Source: PALSA-1006 sp037140475 (GTDB lineage Bacteria > Pseudomonadota > Gammaproteobacteria > Burkholderiales > Gallionellaceae). Taken from it: a stretch of 64,000 nucleotides of DNA. The first letter of the stretch is position 1. Every line of letters starts with the position of its first letter. The notes under the pieces are model-generated. The model did no database searches and had not been told where the DNA came from. It saw only the letters and a program-made list of their open reading frames with translations. Positions 17,234 through 25,822 of this stretch are shown in pieces. The translations under genes and the position numbers were made by a program. The DNA is taken from assembly GCA_037140475.1 (NCBI GenBank), contig JBAXEJ010000006.1, forward strand, positions 1 through 64,000. Reading direction: 5' to 3'.

Positions 17234-17931
17234 AAAGAGATAAATCAGAATTGAGAATTGAAGATCGAGGATGGGGCGTGAGCCTCCGCTTCGCCTTGAG
17301 CACAATCCTCAATCCTCGATCCTCAATCTTTTTACTTGGCTTACTATTCACTGCTAACGCCCACGCTGGTGCGCAAGCGGAAGAAGCACTCTCCGCTAGC
17401 GTGCAAGCAATGTTACAACGCGCAGTCTCCGATCAAGCGGCCCCTAAAATGGCGTTCGCCAGCCAAGCAGAGGCCGAAACATGGCTGGCTGAAATGTCGC
17501 AACGCTTAGCTAAGCGCATCCCTGACAAAGATTATCGTGAGGATCTGCTCAACACCGTGCATTACGAAGCCACCCGTGCCGGGCTCGACCCGCATTTGGT
17601 GCTAGGTTTGATTGAAGTCGAAAGTGGCTTTAGAAAATATGCAGTATCAAGTGTGGGCGCTCGCGGCTATATGCAAGTGATGCCATTCTGGACAAAAACA
17701 CTTCGCGCGCCAGAACACAATCTGTTCCATCTACGTACCAATTTACGCTACGGCTGCACCATCTTGCGCCACTACCTAGATATCGAAAAAGGCAACCTTT
17801 ATCGAGCGTTGGGGCGCTACAACGGTAGCTTAGGCAGGGCGGAGTACCCCAACATGGTTAAGGCCGCGTGGCATAAACGCTGGGCCAACCCACAACGCAC
17901 AGCCAGTTCTCAAACAAGATCAGCTAGCTGA
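17230..17931 (+). CDS. Lytic transglycosylase (SLT domain), N-terminus encoded by a repeat
   Basis: Periplasmic murein lytic transglycosylase of 233 residues. The SLT domain spans about residues 105-215, with the catalytic Glu in GLIEVESGF and the motif GARGYMQVMPFW. It ends with a helix and a Tyr-containing AxGRYNGS segment typical of family 1. The start codon overlaps the proS stop. The first 35 or so codons are encoded by a palindromic repeat (17248-17330), so the residues before the hydrophobic core FLLGLLFTANAHA derive from it. A later start inside that repeat cannot be excluded, but no better ribosome binding site is seen. Confidence 0.82.
   Translation: MKRDKSELRIEDRGWGVSLRFALSTILNPRSSIFLLGLLFTANAHAGAQAEEALSASVQAMLQRAVSDQAAPKMAFASQAEAETWLAEMSQRLAKRIPDKDYREDLLNTVHYEATRAGLDPHLVLGLIEVESGFRKYAVSSVGARGYMQVMPFWTKTLRAPEHNLFHLRTNLRYGCTILRHYLDIEKGNLYRALGRYNGSLGRAEYPNMVKAAWHKRWANPQRTASSQTRSAS
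17248..17330. repeat. Imperfect palindromic (REP/MITE-like) repeat inside a coding region
   Basis: The left arm near 17251-17272 and the right arm near 17304-17329 are near-complements built from GATCGAGGAT and its complement ATCCTCGATC, separated by about 30 bases. Small palindromes of this kind are usually intergenic. Here the element is in frame with, and forms the start of, the lytic transglycosylase gene. Confidence 0.6.
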
Positions 17932-17942
17932 TTGTTACACCC

Positions 17943-18416
17943 TCATTTTTTACTTTTGTTTTTCAGCACAATGTAGGTATCGATTTCTGCTGAAGTCACC
18001 ATTCCCTCTTGGTAGCTCACCAATTTCCCCGTTGGATCGTACAAATAAGTTGTCGGCAGTGCATTAACCGGACCAACTTGTGCCTCAGCCATGGTGTAAC
18101 TTCCCATGATGATCGGGTAGCTAATTTTGTACTTGCTTACAAACTCAGCGACTGAAGCTCGCGTTGAATCTAGTGCCACACCAACCACCACTAAATCCGT
18201 ATTTTTTCGTGCGTTATGCATTGCCACTAAATCTGGCGTTTCCTGCTCGCAAGGGGGGCACCACGTTGCCCAAAAATTAACTAGTACCCACTTGCCGCGA
18301 TAATCCGCCAAGCGCAATGTTTTGCCTTGCATATCCTTGAAGGCAAAGTCTTGCGCCGTTGCAGAAGCAACGAACAAAGATAGGCACAGCAGCAATAACA
18401 CACGATATTTTTTCAT
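17943..18416 (-). CDS. TlpA-family thioredoxin-like protein
   Basis: A 157-residue exported thiol-disulfide oxidoreductase. A signal peptide (about residues 1-21, ending A-T-A) precedes a TlpA/ResA-like fold with the redox motif NFWATWCPPCEQE and the cis-Pro loop ALPTTYLYD. Such proteins reduce disulfides in the periplasm, often for cytochrome c maturation or copper-centre assembly; the target is not indicated here. It overlaps the upstream UPF0114 gene by one base (TAATG) and is probably translated with it. Confidence 0.85.
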   Translation of the reverse strand: MKKYRVLLLLCLSLFVASATAQDFAFKDMQGKTLRLADYRGKWVLVNFWATWCPPCEQETPDLVAMHNARKNTDLVVVGVALDSTRASVAEFVSKYKISYPIIMGSYTMAEAQVGPVNALPTTYLYDPTGKLVSYQEGMVTSAEIDTYIVLKNKSKK

Positions 18417-19003
18417 TAGTGACGTGCCTTTTCTTCGTCGTGAGAATCTTCTTCTTTTTCGCTTTGCTCGCCGTGCCCCATTGCCTCTGCAGCATGAGAC
18501 AAATAAAGAGCCGCTGCGATCAGCGCAATACTTCCACCGAGGTAGAGCAAATCTAATGGGTTTTCGATTTTGATATTTAGCGCCTCTTCAAATAAGGTCA
18601 CGATCAAAATCATTAAAATCACTTTGGCCAAACGCGACTTCAAATCATCCAAGCTACTGATCACCAAAATCTTGCTCGATGCCTTGCTACCGTGCGCTTG
18701 ATCAATGTCGCTGATAAACAGCTCATACAGACCGAGTGAGAAAATCAACATCACTGTTGCTAACAGATAACCGTCAACCACCTCCACGATGTGCGTCACC
18801 GTACTATCGTGCAGTGCTTTGCGTGCCTCATTGGTCAAATCAGAATCAGCATAGTGCAAGACATGCATCACCAAATTCCACACATCTACCGTTGCCATAT
18901 AAAAAATGGCAAAGCCCGCGAACAGACTGCCAATCACCGCTGTCAAAATCACAAAACGACTATTCCACAAACCACCTTCAAATATACTTTCTAAATATTT
19001 CAT
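18416..19003 (-). CDS. UPF0114/YqhA-family membrane protein
   Basis: A 195-residue inner-membrane protein with four hydrophobic segments (about residues 15-40, 70-95, 120-140 and 150-170) and a charged, His/Glu-rich tail. Features of the family are the N-terminal E-x-x-F-E-x-x-L-W-x-S-R-F and the D-x-Y-L-x-x-x-x-L-x-x-F-S-x-G-x-Y-E-L-F segment. ATG 19003 is chosen because AGGAGG lies just upstream; the frame extends ten codons further. The function of the family is not established. It is paired with a TlpA-like gene downstream. Confidence 0.8.
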   Translation of the reverse strand: MKYLESIFEGGLWNSRFVILTAVIGSLFAGFAIFYMATVDVWNLVMHVLHYADSDLTNEARKALHDSTVTHIVEVVDGYLLATVMLIFSLGLYELFISDIDQAHGSKASSKILVISSLDDLKSRLAKVILMILIVTLFEEALNIKIENPLDLLYLGGSIALIAAALYLSHAAEAMGHGEQSEKEEDSHDEEKARH

Positions 19004-19073
19004 ACCTAACCTCCTAAAAGTTTCTGTTCTCATTTAAACGTAAAACTTGGACTGCTTCAAGCTACTTTCTTGG

Positions 19074-19313
19074 TTACTTAATCAGCGCCAATTTCTTATC
19101 TCGCGACAAACGCTTTATCTCAATTTCACGTTTTAGCGCCGTTGATTTATCTGCGCAGTCTTCTTGATAAATCAACTTTAGTGGTACACGACCTCGGGTG
19201 TATTTCGCGCCCTCACCAGCATTGTGTGCAGCAAGCCGTTTTTCAAGATCATTGGTGATGCCGCAATACAACGTGTCATCGGCACAGCGCAAAAGATAAC
19301 ACGTCCAACTCAC
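19074..19313 (-). CDS. GIY-YIG nuclease-domain protein (YhbQ-like)
   Basis: A 79-residue minimal GIY-YIG domain: CYLLRCADDTLYCGITNDLEKRLAAHNAG contains the Y-L/Y-C-G pair, the conserved Arg and His, and a later Glu (LKREIEIKRL). Stand-alone proteins of this size are widespread and suspected of DNA processing, without a firm role. The start overlaps the lnt stop by four bases, so it is probably co-expressed with lnt. Confidence 0.85.
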   Translation of the reverse strand: MSWTCYLLRCADDTLYCGITNDLEKRLAAHNAGEGAKYTRGRVPLKLIYQEDCADKSTALKREIEIKRLSRDKKLALIK

Positions 19314-20818
19314 ACATTTTCTCCATTAGCCGATGAACGTTTAAATCTCCAAACAGCCAACAACATCGCCAGCAGCAAAGCTAACACAGCCCAGTTACCC
19401 CAGCGCACATAAGGTGTCGCGCCTGCATAACCTTGCACCTCCGCTGTAAGCACACCCTCCTCATGCTGAGGCAGCATTTTAATAATTCGCCCGTCGCGAT
19501 CAATCACTGAGGTCACGCCCGTATTAGTGGCCCGCAACATCATGCGCCCCGTTTCTAGCGCCCGCATCTGCGAAATTTGATTGTGCTGTATTGCAGCATC
19601 CGAATCGCCATACCACGCATCGTTACTGGTATTCACCAGCAGTGTCGCTTGCGGCAACGCGCGAATAATTTCTTCGCCAAAGACATCTTCAAAACAAATA
19701 TTCACCGCGATCTGTTGTCCTGCCAAACGAAGCAAAGGCTGACGATCACCACCACGAGAAAGGTCAGACATGGGAATGCTCAACACCTCATTAATAAACC
19801 AGCCCAGCAATGAACGTAGTGGAATAAATTCACCGAAGGGCACCAGATGATTTTTTCGATACACCTGCTCTGCCGAAACCCCCAATGAAGTCATACTGTT
19901 GTAGTAACGCCCACTTTCTTGCTCAAACGAACCAAGCAAAACATCGCTCGCGTTCTGCTTCGCTTGCTCACGCAAAAGTTCGGCATAACTGCCGGGTAAA
20001 TTTTCGCGTAACAATGGCAACGCCGTTTCGGGAAAAACAATCAATCGCGCATCACTTTGCTGCGCTAAGCGGCGATACGTTTCTAGCGTATTCACAAATT
20101 GCGCATCATCAAACTTATCCCCTTGAGCGATATTGCCTTGCAACAAACTCACCTTGACCGGCTCACCTTGCGGCCGCGTCCACTCAGCCATACCCAACAC
20201 GGTGGCCACTAACCACAAGGCAATCACACCCACCAGTACTAGCTTTCCCTGCCGATTCCAACGTTGCTGAGCCAGCAGCATGATTAATCCTGCACTCAGC
20301 GCAACCGCAAGAGAAACTCCATACACGCCGAACACCGTCGCATAAGCGGCTAATGGGCTAAGCGGCACTTGCGAATAACCCAATACCAACCATGGAAAGC
20401 CGGTAAATAAATAGCCGCGCAACATCTCCATCGCCACCCACAAAGCAGGAAGCAACAATGTAAATTTGAGTGCGTCTGATAATCCCAGTTTGGCCTGTAA
20501 ATAGCCGGCAAGTGCGGGGAACAAAGCGTAAAAAGCAACAAACAAAAAAGTCGCGATAAACGCGAGCCACACCGGCATATTGCCAAATTCATGCAAGGCC
20601 ACATAAACCCAACCGATGCCGACGCCAAACAAACCTAACCCAAAAGCGAAGCCAAGTGCTGCGGCGACACGTGGCGAATCAACTCGCGCCCATAAACCGA
20701 AGAGCATCGCCAGCGACAAGATAGGAAGTAGATAAAAGTGTGTAGGCGCAAAGCCAAAGACAGCGACAATTCCGCCCAGTGCTGCAAATAAAAAATACTG
20801 AAGTCTGAGTGCGCTCAC
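19310..20818 (-). CDS. lnt: Apolipoprotein N-acyltransferase
   Basis: Inner-membrane enzyme that N-acylates the Cys of mature lipoproteins, 502 residues, GTG start. About seven membrane spans at the N-terminus precede a nitrilase-like domain whose catalytic triad is visible: Glu in IVFPETALP, Lys in YRKNHLVPFGEF and Cys in NICFEDVFGEE. A final transmembrane span lies near residue 480. It is usually next to corC in betaproteobacteria; here it has moved away and is coupled to a GIY-YIG gene. Confidence 0.93.
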   Translation of the reverse strand: MSALRLQYFLFAALGGIVAVFGFAPTHFYLLPILSLAMLFGLWARVDSPRVAAALGFAFGLGLFGVGIGWVYVALHEFGNMPVWLAFIATFLFVAFYALFPALAGYLQAKLGLSDALKFTLLLPALWVAMEMLRGYLFTGFPWLVLGYSQVPLSPLAAYATVFGVYGVSLAVALSAGLIMLLAQQRWNRQGKLVLVGVIALWLVATVLGMAEWTRPQGEPVKVSLLQGNIAQGDKFDDAQFVNTLETYRRLAQQSDARLIVFPETALPLLRENLPGSYAELLREQAKQNASDVLLGSFEQESGRYYNSMTSLGVSAEQVYRKNHLVPFGEFIPLRSLLGWFINEVLSIPMSDLSRGGDRQPLLRLAGQQIAVNICFEDVFGEEIIRALPQATLLVNTSNDAWYGDSDAAIQHNQISQMRALETGRMMLRATNTGVTSVIDRDGRIIKMLPQHEEGVLTAEVQGYAGATPYVRWGNWAVLALLLAMLLAVWRFKRSSANGENV

Positions 20819-20896
20819 AAAATTTGCTTAAGGGTTGATTGCGCGGATTATACGGTGTAACTTCTGCGCCACTCATTCCTCTGCTTACCGTTTTTC

Positions 20897-21370
20897 ATGA
20901 CACTCAATTCTGCGTTCCTCGATGAAATTAGCGACATGCTCATCGACTGCCCTCTTTTTAATCAACTACAGGCATCCGACATCAACGCCATTGCCAGACA
21001 TTTCGGCATCAACAACATCTGTAAAGGCGAGACCATTTTTAAAGAAGGCGATGATGGCTCATTCATGTGCATCGTGCATGAGGGCCGCGTCTCCATCGTC
21101 AAGAACAATCAAAACGGCGACCCTATTGTGATGTCCACCGAAGGTCCAGGTAGGGTATTTGGCGAAATGGCAATTTTGGATGGTGAGCGTCGTTCCGCCG
21201 CCTGCGTCGCCGCCACGGATTGCGTGTTTTTAACACTCTCTAAAGAAGCGATGGATACCATGCTGGAAGACCAACCCCGTGTCGGCGCGAAAATTTTACG
21301 CGCCATTGCGGTCAGCATGTCACGTCGGATGCGCATGACGGCAGGCAAATTAGTCGATTTAGCTGAGTAA
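20897..21370 (+). CDS. Cyclic-nucleotide-binding domain protein without HTH
   Basis: A 157-residue protein consisting of one cNMP-binding domain (about residues 18-135). The phosphate-binding cassette is GRVFGEMAILDGERRSA, close to the canonical G-E-x-A-x-L-x-x-x-x-R-x-A, so cyclic nucleotide binding is plausible. There is no C-terminal winged helix, so it is not a DNA-binding CRP/FNR protein by itself. It is followed after 7 bases by marC. It is divergent from lnt. The partner or output is unknown. Confidence 0.8.
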   Translation: MTLNSAFLDEISDMLIDCPLFNQLQASDINAIARHFGINNICKGETIFKEGDDGSFMCIVHEGRVSIVKNNQNGDPIVMSTEGPGRVFGEMAILDGERRSAACVAATDCVFLTLSKEAMDTMLEDQPRVGAKILRAIAVSMSRRMRMTAGKLVDLAE

Positions 21371-21377
21371 CATCCCT

Positions 21378-22001
21378 ATGCTCGACTTCACCGAATACAC
21401 CAAAATATTTCTCAGCCTCTTTGCCATTCTCGACCCGATTGGCATCATCCCCATCATCATCGCTTTCACCATCGGTCTCACCGATGAAAAACGCGCCCGT
21501 GTCGGACGCATGGCCTCACTCTCCGTCATTGGGATATTGATGGTCGCATTGCTGATCGGTGAAATCATGCTGGAATTTTTCGGCATCAGCATCTACTCGT
21601 TTCGCGTCGCGGGCGGCATTTTGCTACTACTGATGTCAATTACCATGTTGTTTGGTAATAAAGAAACGCCCTCGCCTGAAAACAGTGAGGGCGACAACAG
21701 CGCTTCAATTGCGATTGTGCCCTTATCCACCCCCTTACTTGCTGGCCCCGGCGCGATTAGTACGATTATTTTGGATGCGCACAAAGGGCATGGTCTTGGA
21801 CACTATGCCGTAATGAGCGTTGAAATCATTCTCTTGGGGATAACCGTTTGGCTTACCTTTCTCGTCGCGCCGTGGATTTCACAACGATTGGGGCGCCTCG
21901 GTAGCAGCGTGTTTTCACGTTTAATGGGCCTGCTCCTCGCCGCGATTGCGGTGGAATTTATTGCGGGTGGGCTGAAGGGGCTGTTTCCGTTGCTAGGCTA
22001 A
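21378..22001 (+). CDS. MarC-family (UPF0056) membrane protein
   Basis: A 207-residue integral membrane protein with six hydrophobic segments. Family hallmarks are FLSLFAILDPIGIIPIIIAFT at the N-terminus, STPLLAGPGAISTII in the middle and RLMGLLLAAIAVEFIAGGLK at the C-terminus. The family was once linked to multiple antibiotic resistance but has no proven transport substrate. It is probably co-transcribed with the preceding cNMP-binding protein. Confidence 0.88.
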   Translation: MLDFTEYTKIFLSLFAILDPIGIIPIIIAFTIGLTDEKRARVGRMASLSVIGILMVALLIGEIMLEFFGISIYSFRVAGGILLLLMSITMLFGNKETPSPENSEGDNSASIAIVPLSTPLLAGPGAISTIILDAHKGHGLGHYAVMSVEIILLGITVWLTFLVAPWISQRLGRLGSSVFSRLMGLLLAAIAVEFIAGGLKGLFPLLG

Positions 22002-22011
22002 GAAATATTTA

Positions 22012-22139
22012 GCCACAGAGGTCACAGAGGTCACAGAGGAGAAAAAAACTGTGGTCACAAAGTTGCATTTCACCCTTTACTAAGCCCGCAAATTTAGAAC
22101 ACCCGCTTCATTCTCGGTGATCTCTGTGTACTCTGTGGC
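22012..22139. repeat. MITE-like element with CACAGAG terminal repeats
   Basis: The left end has three CACAGAG units (GCCACAGAGGTCACAGAG, then another) at 22012-22036; the right end has CTCTGTGTACTCTGTGGC at 22122-22139. The outer 18 bases of each end are complementary at 16 of 18 positions. The 128-base element lies between marC and rluF and codes for nothing. I recall similar CACAGAG-ended sequences as common intergenic repeats in proteobacteria. Confidence 0.6.
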
Positions 22140-22202
22140 ATGAATTAAGGTTTTTGGTTTATTCTGCGGAAAGAAGCTTTTAAGGTATTAGGGTATTAAT
22201 AA

Positions 22203-22940
22203 ATGGAAAAAATCAGACTTTCAAAACTCATGTCCGCTCAGGGCATTTGCTCGCGCCGCGAAGCCGATGGTTACATCGAAAAAGGTTGGGTGCTAGTGGA
22301 TGGCAAACCCGTGAGCGAGCTCGGCACCAAGATTTACGAACACCAAAAAATCACGCTGAATAAATCGGCGCAAAACCAGCAAGAAACGCAAGTCACTTTT
22401 TTGCTAAACAAACCGATTAGTTATGTTTCTGGCCAAGCCGAAGATGGCTATCAACCTGCGGTGGTGTTAATCAAACCTGAAAATCGCTGGGCGAACGACA
22501 CCGCGCCACAGACCTTTAGCGCGATGAATCTACGCGGCTTAGCGCCTGCAGGCCGTTTAGATATTGACTCACAGGGTTTGCTGGTGCTCACGCAAGATGG
22601 TCGCGTTGCCAAACAGCTCATCGGCGAAGATTCCCCGATCGAAAAAGAATACCTCGTGCGCGTCACCGGCAAACAGAAGTTAATCGGCAACGGTCTGAAC
22701 ATGCTCAACAACGGCTTGTCGCTCGACGGTAAAAAACTAAAACCCGCTAAAGTGACTTGGCTCAATGACGATCAACTGCGCTTTATTTTGCAAGAGGGTA
22801 AAAAACGTCAGATTCGCCGCATGTGCGAATTAGTGGGCTTGAAGGTAACGGGATTAAAGCGCGTGCGAATTGGTAAGGTGAAGCTAGGCGATTTACCCGT
22901 GGGGCAGTGGCGCTATTTAAGGGAAGACGAACGTTTTTAA
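22203..22940 (+). CDS. rluF: RluF-like 23S rRNA pseudouridine synthase
   Basis: A 245-residue RsuA/RluB/E/F-type enzyme. An N-terminal S4 RNA-binding domain (RLSKLMSAQGICSRREADGYI) is followed by the catalytic motif GRLDIDSQGLLVLTQDG with the essential Asp, and by the family tail EGKKRQIRRMCELVGLKV. The lack of long extensions and the R-L-S-K-x-M start favour RluF (U2604 of 23S rRNA) over RluB, although target assignment within this family is imprecise. A strong terminator follows. Confidence 0.82.
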   Translation: MEKIRLSKLMSAQGICSRREADGYIEKGWVLVDGKPVSELGTKIYEHQKITLNKSAQNQQETQVTFLLNKPISYVSGQAEDGYQPAVVLIKPENRWANDTAPQTFSAMNLRGLAPAGRLDIDSQGLLVLTQDGRVAKQLIGEDSPIEKEYLVRVTGKQKLIGNGLNMLNNGLSLDGKKLKPAKVTWLNDDQLRFILQEGKKRQIRRMCELVGLKVTGLKRVRIGKVKLGDLPVGQWRYLREDERF

Positions 22941-22955
22941 TTTTTCTCGCACCAT

Positions 22956-22989
22956 AAAAAACGCCCCGATTTCTCGGGGCGTTTTTTTA
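22956..22989 (+). terminator. Intrinsic terminator after rluF
   Basis: A stem ACGCCCCGA/TCGGGGCGT with a short loop is flanked by A-runs before and seven T after, so it can stop transcription from both sides, including the convergent pilin gene. Confidence 0.9.
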
Positions 22990-23034
22990 TTTTTGATGGT
23001 GCATGAATGCATGCTACGCTTGTTTCTATTGGAA

Positions 23035-23706
23035 TTAAATTCCCATGCAAACTGTGTAAGAAGTACCGTCCACGATCGCCGTTGTCGCTACCGATTTACT
23101 TGCCACTGTCGAATCATTCACACGCATAGAGCCAGTATCGGTATTGCCATCATCCATAGTTGTATCAAGCTGCTTCACATATTTACCCAAAATACCTTTT
23201 GAGCAGATGATGTAAGTTCCAGTCATCAGGCTAGCCGCTCCAGCTGCATTTTGAACAATCGTAACGAATGTACCGTTATTACTCTGAATGCCGATTGTGC
23301 CCCCCGCGGCATTTGTGGGCAGATAGGTTGGATCAGCCACCGCTGTCGGTCCCGCTGCAAGACCAGCTAGGCGAACATGCTGCCAGAACAAGAAGCTTTC
23401 ATCCGTAGTAGTAAAGGAATCCCACAGTCCGTCAACTGTACCATTGCCGATTTTAGTTGCTGGAGTCGTTGCGAGGGAGCCCGCAACGTGAGCAACAACA
23501 CCTGCGTCATCACCTGGCAAGGCTTTAAATTTATCCTGATAGCCATAAATGAGTACAGGGGTATTTCTAAAGTCAGTTGCAAAGTTTTTAACTTTTGCAC
23601 TATTAATTAATTCTTGACCTTTCATTACGCCACCGAGTAGCAAACCAATAATCACCAATACGATGGCAATTTCGATTAGAGTAAAGCCTGATTGTTTGTT
23701 TTTCAT
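23035..23706 (-). CDS. Type IV pilin-like (prepilin) protein
   Basis: A 223-residue protein with a class III signal peptide: MKNKQSG then FTLIEIAIVLVIIGLLLGGV, with cleavage expected after Gly7 and Glu at mature position 5. The globular part is rich in Ala, Gly and Thr and has Cys residues near positions 167 and 220 (ICSKG and VCMGI) that could form the C-terminal disulfide loop. GGAGG precedes the ATG. No other pilus gene is adjacent, so it could be a minor pilin or a pseudopilin; I cannot choose. It is monocistronic. Confidence 0.8.
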   Translation of the reverse strand: MKNKQSGFTLIEIAIVLVIIGLLLGGVMKGQELINSAKVKNFATDFRNTPVLIYGYQDKFKALPGDDAGVVAHVAGSLATTPATKIGNGTVDGLWDSFTTTDESFLFWQHVRLAGLAAGPTAVADPTYLPTNAAGGTIGIQSNNGTFVTIVQNAAGAASLMTGTYIICSKGILGKYVKQLDTTMDDGNTDTGSMRVNDSTVASKSVATTAIVDGTSYTVCMGI

Positions 23707-23946
23707 AAATCCTCCGGTAAACCTTTAAAATTAGAATATGCAACCTTGCGTGGATATTAATGCAGTATTCGTGCCAGCACCAAAGGTGGGTGGCAAAATA
23801 ACCTAAAATCTTTTTCAAAAATCGCGCAAAACATTATGTTTAAATTGAATTAATATAAAATTTAATCAAACCAAAAACAGTTTCGGAGATCATAATTTTT
23901 GCCGCACGCCTCCATAATCGACGACTTTTAGACAGCCAGTGACGAA

Positions 23947-25620
23947 ATGCCGACAGCACTAAAAAGCAAATTTCTACCCAAAACAGGCTTGATTGCGATC
24001 GCCATGCTAGTGACTTTGCACCTAGCTTTAATTGTGGGCACGCAAAGTATCTGGTCGCGCCCTTTGTTGCTCGCCCACCTTGGCTTATTTTTGCTGTGGC
24101 AACCGCTCTGGCGTGGCGAAAGAAAATTAAGCGTAGCCAATACCGTGCTTATTGGCTTCTTCAGTTTGGCCGCCGTGCTCTGGTTAAATTGGTGGGTGTT
24201 GACATTTTGGGTGAGCGGGCTGTTTGCTTTGATGGGTAGCCGCATTCTCGCCTTTCCTTCACGTTTGCAGCGATGGCGTTATTTACTGGCAATGGTTTAC
24301 TTACTGGCCGCGCTTCTGCTGTGGATCATCCCAAATTTGCTGCGCCTACCTATTGTTGCAGATACCAGCATTAGCTTGATGTATTTCGTGTTGCCCATAT
24401 TAATCGTAATGATGGCTGCGCTGCCAAGTGAAACCGAGCAAGCTATCTCATCGCAATTCGTTGATTTTATTTACAGTTTGTTGTTGTTTTTGCTGCTCAC
24501 GCTATTGATACTGGGTAGCGTCGTTTATATGCACTTAGCTGAAATCGAATACTTTGAAGCGCTTCTGCGTAGCTTGTTCCTCATCGCGATAGCACTGTTA
24601 ACTTTGAGCTGGCTATGGAATCCACGTTTGGGATTTACGGGTTTGCAGCCTGTTTTTTCACGCTATTTAATGAATATCGGCTCGCCTTTTGAAGTTTGGC
24701 TGAATCACCTTACCGCCACTTCTCACCATGAGCAAACCCCGCTGTTATTTTTGATGCGAGCCGTTGAACACTTTTTTGAATTGCCATGGGTTTCTGGTTT
24801 GGCGTGGTCGTCAGAAGTGGGACACGGCAACTCCGGCCTTTCTAGCCAACATCGCATTGAGGTAGATGATCACGATCTGCACATTACCTTTTTTAGTCGC
24901 CAGCCCATTTCGCCCTCTACCGCAATGCACATTCATTTGCTGGTGCAATTGCTCGGCCACTTTTATCAATCAAAAAGACGCGAACAACGCCTGCGTGAAT
25001 TTGCCCGCTTACAAGCTGTTTATGAAACCGGCTCACGTCTCACGCACGATCTTAAAAACATGCTGCAGTCATTATTGTCGCTCACCGCTGTGGCGCAACA
25101 TCAGGGGGAGAAAGCTCAACCTGTGTTGCAACGTCAATTGCCCGTATTAACACAACGCATCGAACTGATTTTGAACAAACTTAAAGCGCCAGAATTAGAA
25201 AATGATGCTGCCATGTTTCCTTTAGCGACTTGGTGGCACGGGCTAAGACAACGCCATCAGCACGCCCATTTGATCTGGCAAGAAGATCTGCACAATGCCC
25301 AAATTAATATTCCCGCTGCGCTGTTTGACTGTGTTGCCGACAATCTTATCGATAATGCCTGCAACAAGCGCTTACGCGAGCCGGGATTACAAATCACCAT
25401 CAAACTTTGCGCCTCACCTTTAAGCCTTAGCCTGACTGACAGTGGTGGCGCTATTCCAGCGGGGGTTGCCGAGCAACTGCTCAGCACGATTGTGCCTTCT
25501 GAAGATGGCCTAGGCGTGGGTTTATACCAAGCCGCACGCTGGGCAAAACAGATGGGGTTTAACTTGACGCTCGCTCACAATAAAGTTGGCGATGTGCGAT
25601 TTGAGTTGAAGCGTCACTGA
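23947..25620 (+). CDS. Membrane histidine kinase, orphan
   Basis: A 557-residue sensor kinase. The N-terminal half has about seven hydrophobic segments without a recognisable sensor domain. A GAF-like stretch may occupy about residues 250-345. The phospho-acceptor region is GSRLTHDLKNMLQSL with His367. The ATP-binding domain has a recognisable N-box (DNLIDNACNKRL), G1 (DSGGAIP) and G2 (EDGLGVGLYQAARWA). The DLKN-type H-box recalls PrsK/NtrY-like kinases. No response regulator gene is adjacent on either side. Its target is therefore unknown. Confidence 0.8.
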   Translation: MPTALKSKFLPKTGLIAIAMLVTLHLALIVGTQSIWSRPLLLAHLGLFLLWQPLWRGERKLSVANTVLIGFFSLAAVLWLNWWVLTFWVSGLFALMGSRILAFPSRLQRWRYLLAMVYLLAALLLWIIPNLLRLPIVADTSISLMYFVLPILIVMMAALPSETEQAISSQFVDFIYSLLLFLLLTLLILGSVVYMHLAEIEYFEALLRSLFLIAIALLTLSWLWNPRLGFTGLQPVFSRYLMNIGSPFEVWLNHLTATSHHEQTPLLFLMRAVEHFFELPWVSGLAWSSEVGHGNSGLSSQHRIEVDDHDLHITFFSRQPISPSTAMHIHLLVQLLGHFYQSKRREQRLREFARLQAVYETGSRLTHDLKNMLQSLLSLTAVAQHQGEKAQPVLQRQLPVLTQRIELILNKLKAPELENDAAMFPLATWWHGLRQRHQHAHLIWQEDLHNAQINIPAALFDCVADNLIDNACNKRLREPGLQITIKLCASPLSLSLTDSGGAIPAGVAEQLLSTIVPSEDGLGVGLYQAARWAKQMGFNLTLAHNKVGDVRFELKRH

Positions 25621-25645
25621 GTTATTAGAGTTCCTCGCGAAACGC

Positions 25646-25724
25646 AAACCCCCTCCAACTCCCCCTTGTCAGGGGGAGGGCGCAATCGGCTCCTCCCCTG
25701 ACAAGGGGAGGTTGGGAGGGGTTT
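25646..25724. repeat. Long palindromic intergenic repeat
   Basis: The left arm (25646-25679) and right arm (25692-25724) are near-perfect complements about 33 bases long around a 12-base loop. Each arm contains an internal small palindrome of C-run, TTGTCA, G-run. A partial third copy of the C-rich end lies near 25760-25776. Elements of this look are common in bacterial intergenic DNA. It may act as a transcription barrier between the kinase gene and kdsD. Confidence 0.7.
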
Positions 25725-25822
25725 GAGCCGTTGTAGATATCAATGCTGGGATCGCTACGCCCCCCCCAACCTCCCAAATATTTCCTTGTTCCAAAAACAG
25801 CCGAATTCCCTTTTTCCTTGGG

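Noticed and set aside
23603..23818. 71-codon minus-strand frame upstream of the pilin gene
   Set aside because: It overlaps the pilin start in another frame, is Cys/His/Tyr-rich without family features, and shares no ribosome binding site.
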